28,468 bases of DNA from DASVHS01 sp036001325 (lineage in GTDB: Bacteria; Acidobacteriota; Thermoanaerobaculia; Gp7-AA8). Position numbers and translations under genes: made by a program. The stretch covers positions 1 to 28,468 of the forward strand of contig DASYUK010000278.1 of the NCBI GenBank assembly GCA_036001325.1, written 5' to 3'. This document shows, piece by piece, positions 15,596-22,433 of the stretch. Below the pieces are notes generated by a model, which saw only the letters and a program-made list of their open reading frames with translations, had not been told where the DNA came from and ran no database searches. Positions within the stretch are counted from its first letter, which is position 1. Each line of letters opens with the position of its first letter.

Positions 15596-15678
15596 GCCTT
15601 TCCTACGCCGGTCCTAACCGGGTCAGGTTCGAAGGGTTTGATCTCAGGCCGTGACGGCCACCCCCAGGCTCCTGCTAC
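15596..15678 (-). promoter_or_regulatory. TPP (thiamine pyrophosphate) riboswitch, THI element
   Basis: Read on the minus strand it contains the conserved parts in order: ctgggggtggcc, ggcctgaga, acccttcgaacctga, cccggttaggaccggcg and taggaaag. Stem P1 can form between GCCT (15666-15669) and AGGC (15596-15599). The latter overlaps the Shine-Dalgarno sequence of the TonB receptor gene, so TPP binding should hide the ribosome site (translational control). Confidence 0.95.
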
Positions 15679-15688
15679 AGCGGGCTGC

Positions 15689-15694
15689 ATTCTA
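15689..15694 (-). promoter_or_regulatory. Possible -10 box of the thiamine operon
   Basis: TAGAAT on the minus strand matches five of six bases of TATAAT and lies about 20 bases before the riboswitch aptamer. No clear -35 box is seen; a GC-rich palindrome occupies that position. Confidence 0.35.
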
Positions 15695-15695
15695 C

Positions 15696-15741
15696 TCCCT
15701 CTCCCCGCGGGAGAGGGTGGCGCGAAGCGCGGGGTGAGGGG
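15696..15741. repeat. GC-rich inverted repeat between ccmI and the riboswitch
   Basis: The palindrome ccctctccccgcgggagagg is followed by ggcgcgaagcgcgg and gtgaggggc. It lies just after the ccmI stop and may act as a transcript end or stabiliser for the ccm operon, though no U-tract follows. Repeats of this style occur in many bacterial genomes. Confidence 0.5.
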
Positions 15742-15759
15742 CATTCACCCCTGAAGGCA

Positions 15760-16932
15760 TTACCTCAGGACCAGTCGAATCGATGATCCCAGCGCCACGC
15801 CATCCATCACCGCCGAAGGATCGGTCGGATCTCTGGTCAGCGGATTGCCATCGGAGTCGACGCGCGCTTCGATGCGCACCTTCGGTGGAAGCGGCTGTCC
15901 GAGCATCGAGTCGGCAGAGGTGAGATCGATCGTCGTCGGCAGCAACACGGCGCTTAATCTCTTCACCGCGATCGGAGGCCCGGCCATGACGCCTTCGGCG
16001 CGTGCGGTGACGTAGACCGTGCCGTTGCGCGCTTTCGCGGGGTCGACTTCGAGTGCGATGTGAATGACGCCTTGTGGAGCAGAGACAGGCGAGGGCGCCT
16101 GTCCTCCACTTGCTTGCAGCTTCATCTGCGCGAAGACCTGGTCGAGCCGCTGCTTCTCTTCGGGATGTTGACGAGCGGCTTGGGCGATCGCCGCCTCCGC
16201 TTCTTTCGGCTTTCCCTGCTGCATCCGCGCCCACGCCAGGCCGACCCAGGCGTCGATGAATTTTGGATCGCTCTGCGTCGCCTTCTCGAGCATGCTGATC
16301 GCATCGGCGCTCTGACCCATGGCCATGCGCACGAGCGCCTGATAAGTCAGCGCGCGGCTGTCGTTCGGCGATTTCGCGAGCACATATTGAGTCTGATCGA
16401 AGACTCCCATCAGGTTGTCGCGTTCGAGATAGGCCTTCGCCAATGCGACGCGCATGTTGAGATCGTCGGGCGATTTCTGCACAGCCGCTTCGAGCTGTTG
16501 CACCGCCGGATCGGCGGGCGGTTTGGGGGCCTGGATTGTCGATTCCGCCGCCGGCGCAGCCTCGCGCGGCTTCGCGGATTGCATGACGAAATACGCCAGC
16601 CCGACGAGCACGAGCATCGAGCTCGCCCCCCAGATGAATCCGACGACTGAATCGTGGAGGACAGGCGATCTCGCCTGTCCGGACAGGCGGGATCGCCTGT
16701 CCTCCACTTCATCGATCTGACGCAGTACCTGCGCGGTCTCGATCTCGAGGCGCGTGCGCTCTTCCGCAACCATGTCGAGCTCGCGGAGTTTTTTCACGAG
16801 CTCGTCGCGCCTGGCCTGGAGATCGGCGAGCTCGTTGTGCTCGATCGGCTTGCGCCGCACGAAGTAGACGAACATGAATCCGAGAATCACGCCGGCGGCG
16901 AGAATGACGACCGCGCTCAACCAGTTCGTCAA
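15760..16932 (-). CDS. ccmI: Cytochrome c biogenesis protein CcmI (TPR protein)
   Basis: This 390-residue protein has two transmembrane helices (about 4-24 and 95-115) with a coiled-coil loop between them, then TPR repeats (about 150-265) and the C-terminal CcmI/CycH domain (GPPIAVKRLSAVLLP, then an ARVDSDGNP segment). CcmI holds apocytochrome c for heme attachment. The start is a TTG overlapping the ccmH stop (TTGA). Two palindromic elements are translated in frame: 54 bp at residues 76-93, in the loop before the second helix, and 36 bp at about 275-286, in the linker before the last domain. The family call rests on architecture plus operon position. Confidence 0.88.
   Translation of the reverse strand: MTNWLSAVVILAAGVILGFMFVYFVRRKPIEHNELADLQARRDELVKKLRELDMVAEERTRLEIETAQVLRQIDEVEDRRSRLSGQARSPVLHDSVVGFIWGASSMLVLVGLAYFVMQSAKPREAAPAAESTIQAPKPPADPAVQQLEAAVQKSPDDLNMRVALAKAYLERDNLMGVFDQTQYVLAKSPNDSRALTYQALVRMAMGQSADAISMLEKATQSDPKFIDAWVGLAWARMQQGKPKEAEAAIAQAARQHPEEKQRLDQVFAQMKLQASGGQAPSPVSAPQGVIHIALEVDPAKARNGTVYVTARAEGVMAGPPIAVKRLSAVLLPTTIDLTSADSMLGQPLPPKVRIEARVDSDGNPLTRDPTDPSAVMDGVALGSSIRLVLR
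16074..16109. repeat. 36-bp palindromic element in ccmI, short copy
   Basis: It starts gtggag, holds one hairpin (acaggcg/cgcctgt) and ends ctccac. It is 18 bases (one hairpin arm) shorter than the 54-bp copies. It encodes Ser-Gly-Gly-Gln-Ala-Pro-Ser-Pro-Val-Ser-Ala-Pro, the same frame as copy 1 at 290-343. Confidence 0.7.
16654..16707. repeat. 54-bp double-hairpin palindromic element, copy 3 (in frame in ccmI)
   Basis: It starts gtggag and ends ctccac with two hairpins, ggacaggcgatctcgcc and ggacaggcgggatcgcc plus their closing arms. The second hairpin is close to the reverse complement of the first. It adds exactly 18 residues to CcmI, read in a different frame from copy 1 and the 36-bp copy. 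Confidence 0.8.
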
Positions 16933-17369
16933 TCCTTTCTCTCCACGAGGTCACGTACGCGAGCGAGATAGGGATCCTCGCTCTTCTCCAACTTCCTCGC
17001 TTTCGTGATGGCGATGACGGCGCCGATCGCCAGAGCGAAGATCGGCAATATCCAGACGAAGGTGTTCACGCCGCGGAACTTCGGCTTGAGCAGAACGAAC
17101 TCTCCATATGAGCGTTCGAAGTATTCGAGAATCTGATCCTGAGTGTATCCGCGCGCGAGCAGCGCATTCACCTGTCGCTTCATGTTGAGAGCCATCTCCG
17201 CGGGCGAATCGGCGACCGACATGCCCTGGCACACCGGACAGCGCAGCAGTGAGGCGACTTCGTGCGTCTTGGCGTCGAGCGCAGGACCCGCGAGAGGCTT
17301 GCCCTGCGGTGGACCGACGAACATCGATGCCTCCGGTGCAGCGATGATCAGCAGGAGGAGAAAAATCAT
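16929..17369 (-). CDS. ccmH: Cytochrome c maturation protein CcmH
   Basis: This 146-residue protein has a signal segment, the family motif LRCPVCQ (Cys44/Cys47) and a C-terminal membrane helix (103-122). CcmH is a membrane-anchored thiol oxidoreductase that reduces or binds the CxxCH cysteines of apocytochromes and works with CcmI and CcmF in heme ligation. Its length is typical for a separate CcmH rather than the fused CcmH/CcmI of enterobacteria. Starts and stops overlap both neighbours (ATGA with ccmG, TTGA with ccmI). Confidence 0.95.
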   Translation of the reverse strand: MIFLLLLIIAAPEASMFVGPPQGKPLAGPALDAKTHEVASLLRCPVCQGMSVADSPAEMALNMKRQVNALLARGYTQDQILEYFERSYGEFVLLKPKFRGVNTFVWILPIFALAIGAVIAITKARKLEKSEDPYLARVRDLVERKD

Positions 17370-17884
17370 CGCATCGCCTTCACGAGATTGGCCTGAAGCA
17401 GCTCCGTATTCAGCGGGCCCACGAACTTCGCGCGAATCATGCCGTCGCGATCGAGAAAGAATGTCTCCGGCACGCCGCCAACGCCATACGCAATCGCAGT
17501 TTTCCCGGCGTCGTCGACGACGGTCGGATACGCGTCGCCACGCTCGCGAAGAAACTTCTGAATCTTGTCTTCAGTGTCCTGAAAGACGACGCCGAGGAAC
17601 TGGACGTTCGGCTGCAGCGACCGGGCATTCGCGACGAGCGTCGGATGCTCCTCGTAACAAGGACCACACCACGTCGCCCAGAAGTTGAGAATGACCGGCC
17701 GTCCTCGAAGCTGCGCGAGGTTGATCGTGTTGCCGGTCCCGACTTCGCGCAGCGCAAATGGCGGCGCGGGGCGGCCGACAAGCGGTGAGTCGATGTGCTG
17801 CGGATCCTTGCCGAGGCCGACGAAGAGGACGCCGATGATCGCGGCGTCGATGAAGAGACCGACGAAGAGAACGGTCCGATTCAT
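17366..17884 (-). CDS. ccmG: Periplasmic thioredoxin CcmG/DsbE
   Basis: This 172-residue protein has an N-terminal membrane anchor (about 4-24) and a thioredoxin fold with WCGPC (Cys73/Cys76). The downstream GVGGVPETFFLDRDG contains the cis-proline loop and the Glu typical of CcmG. It supplies reducing power to CcmH and to apocytochrome cysteines. It overlaps ccmF and ccmH by four bases each. Confidence 0.95.
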   Translation of the reverse strand: MNRTVLFVGLFIDAAIIGVLFVGLGKDPQHIDSPLVGRPAPPFALREVGTGNTINLAQLRGRPVILNFWATWCGPCYEEHPTLVANARSLQPNVQFLGVVFQDTEDKIQKFLRERGDAYPTVVDDAGKTAIAYGVGGVPETFFLDRDGMIRAKFVGPLNTELLQANLVKAMR

Positions 17885-19827
17885 GCCTCAAGTGTAGCGG
17901 CGCCCTTCAGCGCGCCCTCGGCGGGCTGAAGCCCGCCGCTCCACCTCGGCATCACCGCAATCAATCCGCCGAGTCCCATCAGAATCACTGCGCCCCAGAT
18001 CCAGCCGACGAACGGCGTGATGATCGCGTTCACGCTCACGCTCTGTTGAACAGGATCGATGTTCATGACCGAGAGATAAAAGTCGCCGCCGATCGTGCTG
18101 TAGACGTCCGGCGTACCGATCGGCTCCCGCATCGCGAGGTATTGATTCATGCGCGGCTCGAGGATCGTCTTCTGCACGCCATTCTTCGCCACGGCGAAGC
18201 GCGCGACCGTCGAAAGCCGATTCGGTTCGCGCCGCTCTTCGACTCCGAGGAGCGTGATCGCGTACGCGCCGACGTTGGCGATGCCACCCTTCGTCAGATG
18301 CACTTCCTGCGTGTAGCGCATCGTGCTGCTCACGGCGATGGCCACGAAGACAATGACCACACCGGCATGCACGATGTACGACGCGAAGCGACGGCGCGCG
18401 CGCCGTAGCTGCGTAACCGGGGAGCGCAATTGCGCCACTGTCACCTGCGCGGCGTAACCGCCGAAGGCCAGCGTCACGAGCGTCCACGGATTGCGCGCGC
18501 CCAACGCGTAGCCGATCGCGAGAAGGACGACCGCGCCGGCGATCGGCGGCAGCAGCGCGCGGCGAATCTGCTTTGCAGTGGCACGACCCCACGGCAGCGC
18601 CGGCCCGACTCCGAGAAGGAACAGCAGAACCGCGCCGACCGGCACGACCATGCTGTCGAAGTACGGACGGCCGACGCTCATCTGCTTGCCCTTCAAGGCC
18701 TCGACGACGAGCGGGAACACTGTGCCAATCAAGACTGTGAACGTCAGCACGATGAAGAGCAGGTTGTTGAAGAGGAACATCCCCTCACGACTCACTGCAC
18801 TTTCGAGGTTTCCTTCCGCTTCGAGCTGATTGATGCGCATGGCCAGCAGCGCGATCGAGAAGATCAGCGCGATGGCGAGGAAGACGAGGATCGTCGGGCC
18901 GATCGAGCTCTGCGTAAACGAGTGCACGGAGTTGAACACGCCCGAGCGCGTCATGAACGTGCCGAGGATCGTCAGGAGGAACGACGCCTGAATCAGCGTG
19001 ACCGTCCATCCCTTCAGAACGCCGCGACGCTCCAGCACGACCATCGAATGCAGCGCGGCCGTCGCGGTGAGCCATGGCAACAGCGACGCGTTCTCTACCG
19101 GATCCCACGCCCAGTACCCGCCCCAGCCGAGAACTTCATACGCCCACCAGCCGCCGAGCATGATCGCCACCGTGAGGAAGATCCACGCCACCATCAGCGA
19201 CTGATGGAGCGGCCTCAGAAACGAAAGACCGAGCCGTCCTTTGATCAGCGCCGCGCACGCCAGCCCGAACGGAATCGTCATCCCGACGTATCCGAGATAG
19301 AGGAACGGCGGGTGGATGATCATCAGAACGTGGTTCTGCAGAAGCGGATTCGGCCCTGGACCGTCGGGCTGCGGCACGACGGTGACGAACGGATTCGCCG
19401 GTCCTGCGATCAGGAAACTGAAGAACGCCGCGCACGAAAGCCACACGCCGATCGCATACGGCATGTACTCCTGATGACTGCTGCGCGTGAGCCACGTGGC
19501 CACCGCGATGTAGATCCCGAGGATGAGCCCCCAGAAGAGGATCGATCCCTCGAGCGATGACCAGAGGCTCGCGATCGTGACCCAAGTGGGCGTCGACCGC
19601 GATCCGACCTGCGCGACATAGCTGACCGAGAAATCGTGCGTCAGCAGCGCGTACTCCATCACCCCGGTCGCTGCGAGCATCAGAACTGTGTATGCGTACG
19701 CAAAGCGCTGCGCCCACGCCAGTCCTTCGCGCGTTCGTTTTCGTCCGGCGGCGAAGCCGATGAATGCTCCCGCAGTTGAAACCAGCAGCGAGGCGAGAAT
19801 CAGAAATCGTCCGAGGGCCGGCGTCAT
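17881..19827 (-). CDS. ccmF: Cytochrome c heme lyase subunit CcmF
   Basis: This 648-residue polytopic protein has the WWD-family heme-handling motif WGGYWAWDPVENASLLPW and flanking periplasmic loops with conserved His residues. CcmF, with CcmH and CcmI, joins heme to CxxCH. The start is the ATG at 19827, two bases after the ccmE stop. The final 20 residues (starting WSGGLQPAEGALKG) are encoded by a 53-bp double-hairpin element (17892-17944) and are a likely non-conserved tail. The stop overlaps ccmG. Confidence 0.96.
   Translation of the reverse strand: MTPALGRFLILASLLVSTAGAFIGFAAGRKRTREGLAWAQRFAYAYTVLMLAATGVMEYALLTHDFSVSYVAQVGSRSTPTWVTIASLWSSLEGSILFWGLILGIYIAVATWLTRSSHQEYMPYAIGVWLSCAAFFSFLIAGPANPFVTVVPQPDGPGPNPLLQNHVLMIIHPPFLYLGYVGMTIPFGLACAALIKGRLGLSFLRPLHQSLMVAWIFLTVAIMLGGWWAYEVLGWGGYWAWDPVENASLLPWLTATAALHSMVVLERRGVLKGWTVTLIQASFLLTILGTFMTRSGVFNSVHSFTQSSIGPTILVFLAIALIFSIALLAMRINQLEAEGNLESAVSREGMFLFNNLLFIVLTFTVLIGTVFPLVVEALKGKQMSVGRPYFDSMVVPVGAVLLFLLGVGPALPWGRATAKQIRRALLPPIAGAVVLLAIGYALGARNPWTLVTLAFGGYAAQVTVAQLRSPVTQLRRARRRFASYIVHAGVVIVFVAIAVSSTMRYTQEVHLTKGGIANVGAYAITLLGVEERREPNRLSTVARFAVAKNGVQKTILEPRMNQYLAMREPIGTPDVYSTIGGDFYLSVMNIDPVQQSVSVNAIITPFVGWIWGAVILMGLGGLIAVMPRWSGGLQPAEGALKGAATLEA
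17892..17944. repeat. 53-bp double-hairpin element forming the ccmF 3' end
   Basis: On the minus strand it starts gtggagc and ends gctacac, with hairpins ggcgggcttcagcccgcc and ggcgcgctgaagggcgcc. The loop core cttcag in one arm is complementary to ctgaag in the other. Length and layout match the 54-bp copies although the stems differ. Confidence 0.65.
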
Positions 19828-19829
19828 AG

Positions 19830-20309
19830 TCAGTCCTTGAGACCCTCCGTCGATTTCATCAGACGCTTCAGCTCCTTCTCATCCACCGGATGCCCTTTCG
19901 CCGGCGCGCGATATTCGTTGTTGTGCGAGACCATCAGTCGATCGCTCTTGAAGTAACCGCCGTGAACCATCGTTCCTTCAACGACGACGCCGATGTTCTC
20001 GCGGAAGAGTTGCGGAGGCGCGCCGGAGGATTTCACGTGCACGACGCTGTGCAGATCCTTGACGTCGAACTCGAGCGACGAGCCTTGCTGCGTCCGAATC
20101 GATCCCGGTACGACCATGCCGCCGAGACGAATCGTCGCGCCGTACGCCTGATCGCCCGCTTTGCGCAGATCGCTCGGCGTCCAGTAGTAGACGAGATTCT
20201 TGTTGATGCCGCTCGCCGCGATGACGGCGAAGGCGATCGCCGCGACGACGAGCGCACCGATCATGAATATCCGGGTCCGGCGGCGCATCGACTCAGTCAT
20301 CGTCGTCAT
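19830..20309 (-). CDS. ccmE: Periplasmic heme chaperone CcmE
   Basis: This 159-residue protein has one N-terminal anchor (about 13-32) and the beta-barrel CcmE domain. The covalent heme-binding histidine is His129 with Tyr133 in SHNNEY, matching the family HxxxY motif. It receives heme from the CcmABCD module and passes it to CcmF. The reading frame stays open to 20468, but the ATG at 20309, overlapping the ccmD stop and preceded by aggagcg, is the proper start. Confidence 0.95.
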   Translation of the reverse strand: MTTMTESMRRRTRIFMIGALVVAAIAFAVIAASGINKNLVYYWTPSDLRKAGDQAYGATIRLGGMVVPGSIRTQQGSSLEFDVKDLHSVVHVKSSGAPPQLFRENIGVVVEGTMVHGGYFKSDRLMVSHNNEYRAPAKGHPVDEKELKRLMKSTEGLKD

Positions 20310-20425
20310 CGACGCTCCTGACGAAGTCGAGCCAATAGCGTGATCGCGTACACGAGAAAAACCGTCACAGTGAGCGAATACGCCGACCAGACGTAGGCCC
20401 AGCCGCCTGTGACAACCCCTCTCAT
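20306..20425 (-). CDS. ccmD: Heme exporter accessory protein CcmD
   Basis: This 39-residue protein has one transmembrane helix. The sequence includes GGWAYVWSAYSLTVTVFLVY and a positively charged end, ARLRQERR, as in CcmD. CcmD stabilises the CcmABC-CcmE complex during release of holo-CcmE. Its ATG overlaps the ccmC stop and its TGA overlaps the ccmE start, so it is translationally coupled on both sides. Confidence 0.9.
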   Translation of the reverse strand: MRGVVTGGWAYVWSAYSLTVTVFLVYAITLLARLRQERR

Positions 20426-21120
20426 GCCATCTCCCCTGCTTCAACCAATGGTGGAGGAGCGACTTCATTCGCGAGCCGCATCGATGCGATGCGTGCGCGC
20501 AGCATGATGAAACCCGTCATGAGAAACAATATGGCGAACGCGTTCACGCGCAACGGTAGATGAAACGCCGGCGAGACCGTCTCCGGCGTCGACTGCGGCT
20601 GGTGCAGCGAGTTCCACCACTTCACCGAGAAGTAGACGATCGGCAGATCGACTGAAGCGATGATCGTCGCCACCGACGACCAGATCGCGCGGCGAGGCGC
20701 ATCATCGACGAAGTTGCGCAGCGCGACGATTCCGAGGAACGCGAAGAGCAGAACAGCGACGGAGGTCAGACGCGGATCCCAGTCCCACCACACGCCCCAC
20801 GTCGGCTTCGCCCAGATCGATCCCTGACAGCAGAGCAGAAACGCGAGCAGGCTGCTCACTTCCAGCCCCGCTTCGACGCGTGCGTCCCATTTGTAGTCGC
20901 TGGTAAAGAGGAAGACCACGGCGCTGATGAACGTGAAGATCACCGCCAGCATCCAGTTCCACGCCGTCGGCACATGCACATACATGATCCTCTGCACCTC
21001 CCCCATGTACACCTCGGCCGGCGCCACGAAGAGTCCCCACCACGATCCGAAGAGAAACAGCACGGCCCCAATTGCGAGCAGCACGTACGGCAGGCGCGGA
21101 AAGCGATTGTTCATCATCAT
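20422..21120 (-). CDS. ccmC: Heme-handling membrane protein CcmC
   Basis: This 232-residue protein has six helices and the tryptophan-rich motif of the family, TWGVWWDWDPRLTS (about 107-120). CcmC attaches heme to CcmE. The frame is open upstream to 21810 through ccmB; the ATG at 21120 overlaps the ccmB stop (ATGA) and gives the usual family length. Confidence 0.96.
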   Translation of the reverse strand: MMMNNRFPRLPYVLLAIGAVLFLFGSWWGLFVAPAEVYMGEVQRIMYVHVPTAWNWMLAVIFTFISAVVFLFTSDYKWDARVEAGLEVSSLLAFLLCCQGSIWAKPTWGVWWDWDPRLTSVAVLLFAFLGIVALRNFVDDAPRRAIWSSVATIIASVDLPIVYFSVKWWNSLHQPQSTPETVSPAFHLPLRVNAFAILFLMTGFIMLRARIASMRLANEVAPPPLVEAGEMA

Positions 21121-21773
21121 TCCTCGACTACGCGGCCGTAGAGAAGCCCGCAGAGCGCCCAGTAAATTGCGTCGAAGGAAGCGAGGAGGGAGATCCAGGA
21201 GCCGAGGGTCCGCATGGGGTCGCCGAGAATCAAGAGCGAGGTGGCTTTGACGGACGCCAGCAACGCCGGAACGATTAAAGGAAACAATAATAGCGGCAAC
21301 AGAGTCTGTTTGGCGCGTATTTGCGCGGTCATCGCAGCGTAGAGTGTCCCGGGGGCGGACAGGCCGGCGGCGCCGAGAGCAATGATTGCTAACAGACTGA
21401 AAAGACGGCTCGTTCCGGCGTCGTAGAGAACGACCATGATTGGGACGAGCGCGGCTCCGAGAAGCGTGAGCTGGATCCAATTCGCGATCGCTTTCCCGTA
21501 GTAGAGCACGCGCGGGTCGGCCGGCAACAAGAGAAGTCCCTCGAGGGCGCGATTCTCCATCTCGGCGTGAAAGCTCTCCGCGAGTGTAAGCGTCGACGAG
21601 AGCAGCAATCCGAGCCATAGAAAGCCGGCAGAAAACTGTCGCAAAACTTCGGAATTCGGACCGACTCCGAAACTGAACAGCAACAGCGCTGTCGCGCCGA
21701 AGACGAAGACGGCCATGAGCTGCGTGCGCGTTCGCCACTGCAGCAGCATTTCCTTGCGAAGCGCCGCAATCAT
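21117..21773 (-). CDS. ccmB: Heme exporter membrane subunit CcmB
   Basis: This 218-residue protein has six predicted helices and typical CcmB features: an N-terminal KEMLLQWRTR segment, then SFHAEMENRALEGLLLLP. It forms the ABC complex with CcmA and CcmC that drives release of heme-loaded CcmE. Four-base overlaps link it to ccmA and ccmC. Confidence 0.94.
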   Translation of the reverse strand: MIAALRKEMLLQWRTRTQLMAVFVFGATALLLFSFGVGPNSEVLRQFSAGFLWLGLLLSSTLTLAESFHAEMENRALEGLLLLPADPRVLYYGKAIANWIQLTLLGAALVPIMVVLYDAGTSRLFSLLAIIALGAAGLSAPGTLYAAMTAQIRAKQTLLPLLLFPLIVPALLASVKATSLLILGDPMRTLGSWISLLASFDAIYWALCGLLYGRVVEE

Positions 21774-22408
21774 CTCCGCACGCGTCCCTCGTCCAGAAAC
21801 AACGCGGCATCCGCTAGCTTCTGCGCACGATCGATCTGATGTGTGGCGATCAGCACTGTTGTGCCGCGCGATTTGAGGTCGCGAACAACATCGTCGACGA
21901 GCGCGAAGCCATCGGGATCGAGCTGCGCATACGGCTCATCGAGCATCACGACGCTCGCATCCTGCAGAAGAACGCGCGCGAATGAGAGTCGCTTGCGCAT
22001 TCCGGCCGAGAACGTCGAGACCGCATGGTCAGCGCGCGCGGCGAGCGTCACGCGATCGAGCAGCGGCATGACGCGATCGCGTGTCAGACCGGCGTGATCG
22101 GCAGCGACCTGCAGGTTCTCGCGTGCGGTCAGCGATTCGTACAGATACGAGTAGTGACTGAGAAAGGCGACCGCTCTGCGCACATCGTCGCGATGAGTCT
22201 TGACGTCGAATCCCGCGACTGATGCGCGACCTTGATCGGCGCGAATGACAGTCGAGAGAACGCGGAATAGTGTCGACTTTCCCGATCCATTCGGGCCCGC
22301 GACCATCATCACCGAGCCGCGCGGCATCTGAAATGAAATGTCGGTGAGCGCCCATCGGCGGCCAAAACGGCGGGAGATGTGCTCTGCGTCGACGGCCATC
22401 TCAGTCAC
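21770..22408 (-). CDS. ccmA: Heme exporter ATP-binding protein CcmA
   Basis: This 212-residue ABC ATPase has Walker A GPNGSGKS (38-45), an ABC signature region TFSAGMRKRL (132-141) and Walker B VVMLDEP (153-159). Its position first in ccmABCDEFGHI supports CcmA over other ABC ATPases. GTG at 22408 gives the listed start; ATG at 22399 is an alternative three codons in. It is divergent from the HEAT/cyclophilin gene with only 25 bases between the two starts, so the two promoters must be very compact or overlap the coding regions. Confidence 0.92.
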   Translation of the reverse strand: MTEMAVDAEHISRRFGRRWALTDISFQMPRGSVMMVAGPNGSGKSTLFRVLSTVIRADQGRASVAGFDVKTHRDDVRRAVAFLSHYSYLYESLTARENLQVAADHAGLTRDRVMPLLDRVTLAARADHAVSTFSAGMRKRLSFARVLLQDASVVMLDEPYAQLDPDGFALVDDVVRDLKSRGTTVLIATHQIDRAQKLADAALFLDEGRVRR

Positions 22409-22433
22409 GAGCAGAGCGTATCATCCACCCACC
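22409..22433. promoter_or_regulatory. Compact divergent start region between ccmA and the HEAT/cyclophilin gene
   Basis: Only 25 bases separate the two start codons. On the plus strand TATCAT (22419-22424) lies nine bases before the ATG. On the minus strand TACGCT lies six bases before the GTG. Neither gene has a Shine-Dalgarno sequence here. Overlapping -10 boxes and leaderless messages would explain this; it is inference. Confidence 0.35.

Noticed and set aside
290..17944. CRISPR array
   Set aside because: The repeats are dispersed and palindromic, without regular spacers or cas genes.
18430..19560. Long open frame antisense to ccmF
   Set aside because: It is an Arg/Glu/His-rich mirror of a membrane protein; ccmF is unmistakable.
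20426..21810. Extended ccmC reading frame to 21810
   Set aside because: The upstream part lies within ccmB, is Arg-rich, and the ATG at 21120 overlaps the ccmB stop.
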